Shown here: positions 17,134 to 23,571 of the stretch, one piece after another
How positions within the stretch are numbered: the stretch's first letter is position 1
Layout of the letters: every line of letters starts with the position of its first letter
NCBI GenBank assembly: GCA_937983055.1
Contig: CALJLA010000111.1
Coordinates: 1 to 23,571 of the forward strand
Length of the DNA: 23,571 bases
Source: an uncultured Pseudomonadota bacterium
Lineage (GTDB): Bacteria > Pseudomonadota > Gammaproteobacteria > Burkholderiales > Eutrophovitaceae
Direction: 5' to 3'
Translations under genes and position numbers: made by a program
The notes under the pieces: generated by a model
Told to the model about the DNA's origin: nothing
Database searches by the model: none
Seen by the model: only the letters and a program-made list of their open reading frames with translations

Positions 17134-17201
17134 CGCCGCCGCTGCGAGTTGGAAGCGCGGTCGGAGTCCGTATCGGCGGGCGGCCGACGCCGCCGATTCG
17201 T

Positions 17202-17218
17202 CGCACCAGCGCTGTGCG
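17202..17218 (+). promoter_or_regulatory. Candidate NtrC-like enhancer site
   Basis: CGCACC-N5-TGTGCG is a 17-base dyad closely matching the NtrC pattern TGCACC-N5-GGTGCA (GCACC intact, one mismatch in the other core half). Its centre is about 128 bases upstream of the start predicted from the sigma-54 promoter at 17312-17326, a normal enhancer distance. Only one site was found. Confidence 0.5.
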
Positions 17219-17242
17219 CGACGGTCGGGGCGCGCCTCGCAA

Positions 17243-17276
17243 CGGGGCGTTAATTCAGGACAGGCATTTCGCCCCG
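17243..17276 (+). terminator. Inverted repeat between HxlR gene and guanidine leader
   Basis: CGGGGCG (17243-17249) and CGCCCCG (17270-17276) are perfect 7-base complements with a 20-base spacer. It could end the HxlR transcript or be incidental; there is no T-tract. Confidence 0.25.
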
Positions 17277-17311
17277 GATGAAAAACCCTTATCGATCAAC
17301 CCTCCGCGCGA

Positions 17312-17326
17312 TGGCACGCGGCTTGC
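17312..17326 (+). promoter_or_regulatory. Sigma-54 (RpoN) -24/-12 promoter
   Basis: TGGCACG-CGGC-TTGC matches the sigma-54 consensus TGGCACG-N4-TTGC exactly, with the invariant GG and GC 10 bases apart. Transcription would start near 17338, about 40 bases before the riboswitch. This places the guanidine operon under an enhancer-dependent, probably nitrogen-responsive, activator. Confidence 0.82.
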
Positions 17327-17378
17327 GGAATGGCTCGGCCAAGAGAGGCGCGATGAGTGCATCGTGTCCGATCGTTGT

Positions 17379-17486
17379 CGGCTAGGGTTCCGGGTGCGCC
17401 CGCGCGCATCGACTGGTCCGAGAGCTGACGGTCCCGCCTGTTTGCGTTCGCGGGGCTCCACGGAGGGATAAAAGCCCGGGAGGCCG
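17379..17486 (+). ncRNA. Guanidine-I (ykkC) riboswitch
   Basis: The aptamer hallmarks are present in order: 'CTAGGGTTCCG' at 17382-17392, 'CTGGTCCGAGAG' at 17413-17424, a variable arm, then 'ACGGAGGGATAAAAGCCCGG' at 17460-17479 followed by GAGG. CGGC at 17379-17382 pairs with GCCG at 17483-17486 to close P1. These are the conserved guanidine-I words; the class binds guanidinium and turns on guanidine transport and breakdown genes. The following 58 bases to the ATG at 17545 contain no T-tailed terminator; AGGAG at 17532-17536 lies in a small GGAC/GTCC hairpin, so control at translation is possible, but the expression platform is not resolved. Confidence 0.93.
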
Positions 17487-17544
17487 AGCGCACCAGTTCG
17501 CCCTCTCACGGCATTTATCGATAACCCGGACAGGAGTCCCGCCG

Positions 17545-18528
17545 ATGAACATTCTGCTTTCTGCCGCGCGCGTTGCGCTTGCCGCAGCCCTGTGCTCGTT
17601 CATGCTCTCCGCGCCCGCCCGGGCCGAGGTCAAGGTCGGAGTCAGCGACTGGCCCGGCTGGGTCGCGTGGTACATCGCCGAGGAAAAGGGCTTTTTCAAG
17701 AAGCACGGCGCCGACGTGAAGCTCGTTTGGTTCCCCACCTACACCGATTCGATCTCCGCGCTTTCCGCCGGCCAGCTCGACGCCAACTCGCAGACGTGGT
17801 CCGACACCATGGCGCCGCTGGCCGCCGGGCTGCCGCTGAAGGTGATACTGGTCAACGACAACTCGGCGGGCAACGACGCGCTGATGGTCAACCCGAAGAT
17901 CAAGGGCTTCAGGGACCTCAAGGGCAAAACGGTCGCGCTGGAAGAGTTCAGCATCTCGCACTTCGTACTGGTCACTGCGCTGGCGAAGAACGGCATGTCG
18001 CAGAAGGACGTGAAAGTGGTGAACATGACCGCGGGCGATGCCGCTGCCGCGTTTCTCGCGGGGCGGGTCGATGCCGCAGTGGTGTGGAATCCGTGGGTGA
18101 ACCAGATCCAGACGAGCGGCAAAGGCACCGCGCTGTTCACTTCCAAGGACATGCCCGGGCTGGTGCCCGATCTGCTGGTTGCGCAGGAAAAATCGCTCGC
18201 CGCCAAGCGCAAGGACTTCGTCGGCATGATCAAGGCCTGGTACGACGTCGAGAAGTTCCTGCGCGAGCGCCCCGACGAGGCGGCGAGGATCATGGCCAAG
18301 GTGGTCGGCATGGACGCGGCGGAGTACAAGGTGTTCCTGCCCGGCACGCGCTTTTTCAATGAGAAAGACAACCTCGCTGCCTTCGGGCCGGCGTCCGACG
18401 CGCAGTCGCTGCTGGGCGTTGCGCCGACCGTCATCAAGTTCCTTACCGAGAATAAGCTGATCGAGGGCAAGCCAGACGCAGCCAAGGGCATCGACGCCTC
18501 GCTCGTCAAAGAGGTCGCAAAAAAATAA
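17545..18528 (+). CDS. ABC importer substrate-binding protein, guanidine/urea-carboxylase cluster
   Basis: This 327-aa periplasmic protein has a Sec signal peptide ending 'APARA' (cleavage after about residue 27) and the NMT1/SsuA/TauA-like binding-protein fold, with 'VGVSDWPGWVAWYIAEEKGF' near the mature N-terminus. It is the first gene after the guanidine-I riboswitch, and the permease overlaps its stop by one base, so its ligand is most likely guanidine or a close relative; that is inference from context and from known riboswitch-controlled transporters of this type. The ATG at 17545 has an AGGAG Shine-Dalgarno 8 bases upstream. Length is normal. Confidence 0.88.
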   Translation: MNILLSAARVALAAALCSFMLSAPARAEVKVGVSDWPGWVAWYIAEEKGFFKKHGADVKLVWFPTYTDSISALSAGQLDANSQTWSDTMAPLAAGLPLKVILVNDNSAGNDALMVNPKIKGFRDLKGKTVALEEFSISHFVLVTALAKNGMSQKDVKVVNMTAGDAAAAFLAGRVDAAVVWNPWVNQIQTSGKGTALFTSKDMPGLVPDLLVAQEKSLAAKRKDFVGMIKAWYDVEKFLRERPDEAARIMAKVVGMDAAEYKVFLPGTRFFNEKDNLAAFGPASDAQSLLGVAPTVIKFLTENKLIEGKPDAAKGIDASLVKEVAKK

Positions 18529-19340
18529 TGGCGACTGCCCGCACGGCGCGCCCCGGCGCGTGGGCGATCCGCGGCCCGATGAGCCAGCGCCAGTACTGGG
18601 TGCTGGCGGCGGTTGGCCTGATCGTGCCGTTTGCCGCCTGGTGGCTGCTCGCCTCGATCGAGCTGATGCCCAAGGTGTTCATGCCCGGTCCGGCGGACGT
18701 GTGGGCGCGCGCCGGCGCCTGGCTGCGCGAGGACGACCTCGCCGGCGACACGCTGATCTCGATCTCGCGCGTGGTGATCGGCTGGGGGCTATCGCTGCTG
18801 ATCGCGCTGCCGCTGGGCCTGCTGATCGGCACCTACAAGCCGGTGCAGGCCCTGCTCGAGCCGCTCACCGATTTCATCCGCTACATGCCGGCGGTGGCGT
18901 TCATTCCGCTGGTGATGCTGTGGATCGGCATCGACGAGCCGTCGAAGATCGCCATCATCTTCATCGGCACTTTTTTCCAGATGGTGCTGATGATGGCGGA
19001 AGACGTGCGCCGGGTGCCGCTTGCGCAGATCGAGGGCGCGCAGACCCTGGGCGCATCGAGGGGCGAGATCATCCAGCTGGTGCTGCTGCCGTCGGCGAAA
19101 CCGGCGCTGGTCGACACCATGCGGGTGACGATGGGCTGGGCCTGGACCTACCTGGTGGTCGCTGAGCTGGTGGCGGCCAACTCCGGCCTGGGCTACTCGA
19201 TCCTGAAGGCGCAGCGCTTCCTGCAAACCGACAAGATCTTCGCCGGCATCATCATCATCGGCCTGCTCGGGCTGATCATCGACCAGCTGTTCCGGCTTTG
19301 GCATCGAAAGGCGTTTCCATGGATGCATCGGAAGTCGTGA
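18528..19340 (+). CDS. ABC importer permease, SsuC/TauC-like
   Basis: This 270-aa inner-membrane protein has about six hydrophobic segments, the first at about 23-42, and the binding-protein-dependent permease signature: an EAA-type loop 'EGAQTLGASRGEIIQLVLLP' that docks the ATPase. It belongs to the SsuC/TauC/NrtB group. Its ATG overlaps the binding-protein stop (TAATG), indicating translational coupling. With its neighbours it forms the importer of the guanidine operon; substrate is inferred from the leader riboswitch. Confidence 0.9.
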   Translation: MATARTARPGAWAIRGPMSQRQYWVLAAVGLIVPFAAWWLLASIELMPKVFMPGPADVWARAGAWLREDDLAGDTLISISRVVIGWGLSLLIALPLGLLIGTYKPVQALLEPLTDFIRYMPAVAFIPLVMLWIGIDEPSKIAIIFIGTFFQMVLMMAEDVRRVPLAQIEGAQTLGASRGEIIQLVLLPSAKPALVDTMRVTMGWAWTYLVVAELVAANSGLGYSILKAQRFLQTDKIFAGIIIIGLLGLIIDQLFRLWHRKAFPWMHRKS

Positions 19341-20179
19341 ACGCACAGCCGAAGGTGCGGCTGCGCGGGGTGGAGAAGATCTTCGGCGAAGGCGATGGTG
19401 CCACCGTCGCGCTGGAGAAGGTCGACCTCGACATTGCGCCCGCCAGCTTTACCACCCTGGTGGGCGCCTCGGGCTGCGGCAAGTCGACACTGCTGCGCAT
19501 CATCGGCGGGCTCGACTACCAGACCGGCGGCGAAGTAATCGCCAACGGCCATCCGGTCACCGGGCCGGGCGCCGACCGCGCGATGGTGTTCCAGCAGTAT
19601 TCGCTGTTTCCGTGGCTGACGGTGATGCAGAACATCCGCTTCAGCCGGTTGCTCAAGGCGAATCGCGGCGAATGGACGTCGGCCGAAGTCGAGGCCGCCT
19701 CCGGCCGCGCCGAGGCGCTGCTGAATCTGATGGGACTGGCCCGCAACGCCAACGCTTATCCCAATCAGCTGTCTGGCGGCATGCAGCAGCGGGTGGCGAT
19801 CGCCCGCGCCCTGATGCCGCGCCCGCCGATCCTGCTGATGGACGAGCCCTTCGGCGCGCTGGACGCGCAGACGCGCGAGGTGATGCACGACCTCATCCTG
19901 CATGTGTTCAACCTGGAGAAGTCGACCATCATCTTCGTGACCCACGACGTGGAAGAGGCGATCTATCTCGGCCAGCGGGTGGTGGTGATGGCGCCGCGCC
20001 CCGGCCGCATCGACAGCGTCCACACCGTGCCGCTTCCGGAAAAGCGCACCCAGGACATGAAGCTCGCGCCGGAGTTCATCCGCATGAAGCGCGACATCGT
20101 CGAGCGCATCCGCGAGACTTCCGGCATGAAGACCGATTACGACCTGCTGGAAAAACTGAGCCGGCAGGCATCCCTGTAG
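19319..20179 (+). CDS. ABC importer ATPase, SsuB/TauB-like
   Basis: This 286-aa cytosolic subunit has Walker A GASGCGKST, the Q-loop in 'MVFQQYSLFPW', signature LSGGMQQRVAIARAL, Walker B 'ILLMDEPFGALD' and H-loop 'FVTHDVEEA'. All catalytic motifs are intact. ATG 19319 is chosen for its AAAGG Shine-Dalgarno; it overlaps the permease end by 22 bases. An earlier in-frame TTG at 19298 is less likely. It energises the importer made with the two preceding genes. Confidence 0.92.
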   Translation: MDASEVVNAQPKVRLRGVEKIFGEGDGATVALEKVDLDIAPASFTTLVGASGCGKSTLLRIIGGLDYQTGGEVIANGHPVTGPGADRAMVFQQYSLFPWLTVMQNIRFSRLLKANRGEWTSAEVEAASGRAEALLNLMGLARNANAYPNQLSGGMQQRVAIARALMPRPPILLMDEPFGALDAQTREVMHDLILHVFNLEKSTIIFVTHDVEEAIYLGQRVVVMAPRPGRIDSVHTVPLPEKRTQDMKLAPEFIRMKRDIVERIRETSGMKTDYDLLEKLSRQASL

Positions 20180-20193
20180 AGGAGAAACATCGA

Positions 20194-20934
20194 ATGCAAG
20201 CGCTGGCGACCCGCGCTTCCGACGCGCCGGTGTTGTGGGAGGAAACGCTGCCCGGCGGGGCGCACTGGTCCGGCGTCATGCGCCGCGGCACGGCGCTGCG
20301 CCTGACCGACCTGGAGGGCGGCGCCAACGTCTCGGCGCTGTTCTGGAACTTCGAGGAGAAGCTCGAACGCTACAACATGCCGGACACGCTGAAGGCGCAG
20401 CACACCGCCTATCTCACCTGCGGGCACTGCGGCTTTTCCGACATGGGGCGGGTGCTGTTCTCCATCGTCGGCGACGGCGCCGGCTGGCACGACACGGTGT
20501 GCGGCCTGATGGACGACCGGCTGATGGCGGAACGCTTCGGCGAGCGGCGCTTCCAGCAGGCGCGCAACGACATGTACCGCAGCGCCAAGGAAGGCCTGCT
20601 CAAGGAAATGGGCCGCTGGGGCCTGGGGCGGCGCGACCTGCACGCCAACGTGAACTTCTTCAGCAAGGTCGTCGCCGACGAAGCCGGTGGCCTGCATTTC
20701 GCCGCCGGCCATTCCAGGCCGGGCAGCACGGTCGATCTGCGCTTCGACATGCATGTGCTGGTCGCCCTGTCGAGCTGCCCGCACCCGCTCGACCCGGCAA
20801 CCGAGTACCGGCCCCGGCCGGTGAAGCTGACCGCCTGGCGTGCGGGGCTGGCCCCGGCCGACGATTACTGCCGCAACTTCCGCGGCGAGAACCAGCGCGC
20901 GTTCGAAAACACCGCGCGCTACTTCGCAGACTAG
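20194..20934 (+). CDS. Urea-carboxylase-associated DUF1989 protein, first of pair (carboxyguanidine deiminase type)
   Basis: This 246-aa cytosolic protein belongs to the DUF1989 urea-carboxylase-associated family, with 'LRLTDLEGGANVSALFWN' near the N-terminus, 'TCGHCGFSDMGR' and 'ARNDMYRSAKEGLLKE' in the middle and 'HANVNFFSKV' in the second half. Published work on this pair (CgdA and CgdB) showed that they act together as a carboxyguanidine deiminase giving allophanate and ammonia; which letter applies to which gene is not certain to me, so no symbol is given. It starts 14 bases after the ATPase gene with GGAG upstream, and the second DUF1989 gene follows after 10 bases. The 'TCGHC' Cys/His cluster may bind metal (inference). 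Confidence 0.87.
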   Translation: MQALATRASDAPVLWEETLPGGAHWSGVMRRGTALRLTDLEGGANVSALFWNFEEKLERYNMPDTLKAQHTAYLTCGHCGFSDMGRVLFSIVGDGAGWHDTVCGLMDDRLMAERFGERRFQQARNDMYRSAKEGLLKEMGRWGLGRRDLHANVNFFSKVVADEAGGLHFAAGHSRPGSTVDLRFDMHVLVALSSCPHPLDPATEYRPRPVKLTAWRAGLAPADDYCRNFRGENQRAFENTARYFAD

Positions 20935-20944
20935 GACCCGCGCC

Positions 20945-21592
20945 ATGCTCAAGGAAAGCACGCTCGATCCGCGCCATGCCGCCGTCGACGAAATCTGTCC
21001 GGCCGGCGAGCCGTGGATGAGGGAAGTCCGCAAAGGCCAGGTGTTCCGCATTCTCGACCTGGAGGGCAACCAGGCGGTCGATACCCTGTTCTACAACGCC
21101 CGCGACCCGGAAGAACGCTACAGCGCGGTCGACACCATCCAGCGGCAGAAGAGCCTGTACCTGACCGTCGGCACGGTGCTGTATTCCAGCGAAGGCAATC
21201 CGATGCTGACCATCGTCGCCGACACCTGCGGCCGTCACGACACGCTCGGCGGCGCCTGCGCGCAGGAAAGCAACACCGTGCGCTACGCGCTGGACAAGCG
21301 CTTCATGCACGCCTGCCGCGACAATTTCCTGTCGGCGATGCACCACGACCACCACCATCATTTGGGCAAGCGCGACATCACCCACAACATCAATTTCTTC
21401 ATGAACGTGCCGGTGACGCCGCAGGGCAAGCTCACGTTCGAGGACGGCATTTCCGCGCCCGGAAAATACGTCGAGTTGCGCGCGGAGATGGACGTGGTGA
21501 TCGTCATTTCCAACTGTCCGCAGCTCAACAATCCCTGCAACGGCTGGAACCCGACGCCGGTGCGCCTGCTGGTCTGGGATCAGGCTCAGTGA
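20945..21592 (+). CDS. Urea-carboxylase-associated DUF1989 protein, second of pair (carboxyguanidine deiminase type)
   Basis: This 215-aa protein is a paralogue of the preceding one: 'FRILDLEGNQAVDTLFYN', 'VADTCGRHDTLGG' and 'ITHNINFFMNV' align with its neighbour's corresponding blocks. It also has a 'HHDHHHHLG' His-rich run near residue 137 that could bind metal. The pair is expected to form a heteromeric carboxyguanidine deiminase acting on the carboxylase product. ATG 20945 gives the family-normal N-terminus; the start overlaps no neighbour. The carboxylase gene comes next but is separated by 127 bases filled with repeats. Confidence 0.87.
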   Translation: MLKESTLDPRHAAVDEICPAGEPWMREVRKGQVFRILDLEGNQAVDTLFYNARDPEERYSAVDTIQRQKSLYLTVGTVLYSSEGNPMLTIVADTCGRHDTLGGACAQESNTVRYALDKRFMHACRDNFLSAMHHDHHHHLGKRDITHNINFFMNVPVTPQGKLTFEDGISAPGKYVELRAEMDVVIVISNCPQLNNPCNGWNPTPVRLLVWDQAQ

Positions 21593-21624
21593 GGCGCAAG
21601 GGAATGAAAAAGACTCAGGCGCAC

Positions 21625-21705
21625 CACCAAGGACACCAAGAACATCAAGTACACCAAATGAATGTGGTTGAGGGGTTTTCCTGGTGTCTTGGTGACGTGT
21701 TGGTT
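21625..21705. repeat. Short-unit inverted repeat inside the guanidine operon
   Basis: Four tandem 9-base units, CACCAAGGA, CACCAAGAA, CATCAAGTA and CACCAAATG, run from 21625 to 21660. The complementary words TGGTGTCTTGGTG follow at 21682-21694. The two arms can form a stem of about 13 bp with one bulged base. The element ends about 15-25 bases before the carboxylase ATG, and that start has no visible Shine-Dalgarno. It resembles the element at 1375-1502 in unit type and position. Confidence 0.72.
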
Positions 21706-21719
21706 CGAACGGTTTCTCA

Positions 21720-23571
21720 ATGTTCGCCAAAGTTCTGATCGCCAACCGCGACGCTATCGCCTGCCGCATCATCCGCACGCTGAGGCAACTCGGCGTGAAA
21801 TCGGTGGCGGTGTACTCCGAGGCCGATGCGGCGTCGCTGCATGTCACGCAGGCCGACGAGGCGGTGTGCATCGGCCCGGCGCCTGCGGCGGAGAGCTATC
21901 TCGTGGCGGACAGGATCCTCGCCGCGGCGCGCGACACCGGCGCGCAGGCGATTCACCCCGGCTATGGCTTTCTGTCGGAGAACGCCGAGTTCGCGGAGGC
22001 CTGCGAGCGCGCGGGCGTCGCGTTCATCGGTCCGACGCCGGCACAGATGCGCGCCTTTGGTCTCAAGCACACTGCGCGCGAGCTGGCGCAGGCCAACGGC
22101 GTGCCGCTGCTGCCGGGCAGCGGGCTGCTTGCCGACGCCGGCCATGCGCGGACGGAAGCCGCGCGCATCGGCTACCCGGTGATGCTGAAGAGTACCGGGG
22201 GCGGCGGCGGCATCGGCATGCGGTTGATCTGGAGCGAGGATGCGCTGGCGGAAGCCTGGGCCTCGGTCGAGCGCCTGGCGAAGGCGAATTTCAAGGATGC
22301 CGGCATCTATCTCGAGAAATACGTCGAGCAGGCGCGGCACGTGGAAGTGCAGGTGTTCGGCGATGGGCGCGGCGCGGTGGTGGCGCTTGGCGAGCGCGAT
22401 TGCTCGGCCCAGCGGCGCAACCAGAAGGTCATCGAGGAAACGCCGGCGCCCAATCTGCCGGACGCGGTGCGCGCCCGGCTGCTGGAAACCGCGGTGCGGC
22501 TGGCGAAGGCGGTGGATTATCGCAGTGCCGGCACGGTGGAGTTCGTGCTCGACGCGGGCAGCGGCGAGTTCTGGTTTCTGGAGGTAAACACGCGGCTGCA
22601 GGTGGAGCATGGCGTCACTGAGGAAGTCACCGGCATCGATCTGGTGGACTGGATGGTCCGCTGCGCGGCCGGCGAGCTGCCGCCGCTCGAGCAGGCGGCG
22701 ATTGCGCCGCGCGGCGCCTCCATCCAGGTGCGCCTCTACGCGGAAGACCCGGCGCGCAACTTCCAGCCTTCCAGCGGCACGCTGACCGTGGCGCAGTTTC
22801 CGCCTTTGGCACGTGTCGAGACCTGGGTTCAGACCGGCAGCGAAGTACCGCCTTACTACGATCCGATGATCGCCAAGATCATCGTGACCGCGCCCGATCG
22901 CAAAGCGGCGCTGAAGAAACTGCGCGAGGCGCTGGGCGAAACGCGCATCGCGGGCATCGAGACCAACCTTGAGTACCTGCGCCAGGTGATCAGCGGCGAG
23001 GTGTTCGCGCAGGGTCGCCAGACGACCCGCGCGCTGGCGAGCTTTCATTACCGGCCGCAGACGATCGAGGTGATCGAGCCGGGGGTGCAGACCAGCGTGC
23101 AGGATTGGCCGGGGCGGCTCGGCTACTGGGATGTGGGCGTGCCGCCGTCCGGGCCGATGGATGCGCTGGCGCTGCGGCTGGCCAACCGGCTGCTCGGCAA
23201 CGCCCAGGGTGCGGCGGCGCTGGAGTGCACCGCCTCCGGCCCGACGCTGAAGTTCAACTGCGACAGCGCGGTCGCGCTGGCCGGCGCGCCGATGGAGGCC
23301 ACGCTCGATGGCGCGCCGCTCGCGCGAGGACCAGCAGCGGCTGGAAGCCACCGACACGACGGTGCACCGGATCAAGGCCGGCAGCGTGCTCAGGCTCGGC
23401 CGCGTGCACGGCGACGGCCTGCGCGCCTACCTGGCCGTCGCCGGCGGTTTCGACGTGCCGGAATACCTCGGCAGCCGATCGACCTTTACCCTGGGCCGCT
23501 TTGGCGGCCACGCCGGGCGCACGCTGCGGGTGGGCGACGTGCTGCCGCTCGCGAAACCGAAACGCCTGCCT
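21720..23571 (+). CDS. Urea/guanidine carboxylase, N-terminal part, with an apparent frameshift (3' end outside window)
   Basis: The first about 617 codons of a protein that is usually about 1200 aa. Residues 1-445 are a biotin carboxylase: 'MFAKVLIANRDAIACRI', ATP-grasp loop 'KSTGGGGGIGM' near 157-167 and 'EVNTRLQVEHGVTE' near 288. From about 448 the carboxyltransferase (AHS2) domain begins with 'IEVIEPGVQTSVQDWPGR'. Biotin carrier and the rest should follow beyond the window. It carboxylates urea or, in riboswitch-linked operons with DUF1989 partners, guanidine. After 'ATLDGAPLA' (ending near 23322) this frame turns into Arg/Ala/Pro-rich nonsense, while family sequence resumes in the frame beginning at 23371 with 'IKAGSVLRLG', 'YLAVAGGFDVPEYLGSRSTF'. 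The shift is +1 (or -2). Mutation or sequence error cannot be told apart here. No Shine-Dalgarno is seen before ATG 21720, but the N-terminus fits the family. Confidence 0.85.
   Translation, partial: MFAKVLIANRDAIACRIIRTLRQLGVKSVAVYSEADAASLHVTQADEAVCIGPAPAAESYLVADRILAAARDTGAQAIHPGYGFLSENAEFAEACERAGVAFIGPTPAQMRAFGLKHTARELAQANGVPLLPGSGLLADAGHARTEAARIGYPVMLKSTGGGGGIGMRLIWSEDALAEAWASVERLAKANFKDAGIYLEKYVEQARHVEVQVFGDGRGAVVALGERDCSAQRRNQKVIEETPAPNLPDAVRARLLETAVRLAKAVDYRSAGTVEFVLDAGSGEFWFLEVNTRLQVEHGVTEEVTGIDLVDWMVRCAAGELPPLEQAAIAPRGASIQVRLYAEDPARNFQPSSGTLTVAQFPPLARVETWVQTGSEVPPYYDPMIAKIIVTAPDRKAALKKLREALGETRIAGIETNLEYLRQVISGEVFAQGRQTTRALASFHYRPQTIEVIEPGVQTSVQDWPGRLGYWDVGVPPSGPMDALALRLANRLLGNAQGAAALECTASGPTLKFNCDSAVALAGAPMEATLDGAPLARGPAAAGSHRHDGAPDQGRQRAQARPRARRRPARLPGRRRRFRRAGIPRQPIDLYPGPLWRPRRAHAAGGRRAAARETETPA

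Noticed and set aside
17487..17544. A T-tailed intrinsic terminator as riboswitch expression platform
   Set aside because: No stable hairpin followed by a T-run is present between aptamer and start codon.
21717..23375. A 552-residue minus-strand open frame opposite the carboxylase
   Set aside because: No recognisable domain and an antisense-type composition; the + strand has unmistakable biotin carboxylase motifs.

Overview
The window is GC-rich, densely coding, largely single-copy bacterial DNA. Gene content (CbbQ/CbbO-type pair, MalT/BTAD-type regulator, urea-carboxylase-type cluster, sigma-54 promoter) fits a proteobacterium, most likely a betaproteobacterium. That placement is inference from style and content, not from a marker gene. 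No tRNA, rRNA, CRISPR array, transposase or phage gene was found.

Left part (1-4997, + strand): the 3' end of an amidase-signature enzyme, then a CbbQ-type MoxR AAA+ ATPase and its CbbO-type VWA partner, separated by a composite short-unit repeat, then a beta-hydroxyacid dehydrogenase (HIBADH family). No RuBisCO gene is in view, so the client of the CbbQ/CbbO pair is open.

Middle part (5245-16457, all - strand): in transcription order from the right, an AraC-family regulator; a small secreted four-cysteine protein; a 1093-aa MalT-like STAND ATPase with a C-terminal OmpR-type winged helix and BTAD domain; a membrane-anchored SleB-like cell-wall hydrolase; a Ser/Thr kinase fused to a cyclic-nucleotide-binding domain; a second HIBADH-family dehydrogenase; and a two-module RND exporter.

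Right part (16663-23571, + strand): an HxlR regulator with two matching palindromic operators, then a guanidine-utilisation operon cut off by the window edge. Its leader holds, in order, a possible NtrC site, an excellent sigma-54 -24/-12 promoter and a guanidine-I (ykkC) riboswitch. Behind it come an ABC importer (binding protein, permease, ATPase), two DUF1989 urea-carboxylase-associated proteins (the carboxyguanidine deiminase type) and a urea/guanidine carboxylase. The working model is that nitrogen limitation turns the promoter on through sigma-54, guanidine releases the riboswitch, the importer brings in substrate, the carboxylase makes carboxyguanidine and the DUF1989 pair deiminates it towards allophanate. 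Allophanate hydrolase would be expected beyond the right edge.

Two oddities deserve attention. The carboxylase reading frame is broken near 23308-23371. Related-looking short-unit repeats (CACGAAGA / CACCAAGAA types) sit inside both + strand operons, each ending directly before a start codon that lacks a good ribosome-binding site.
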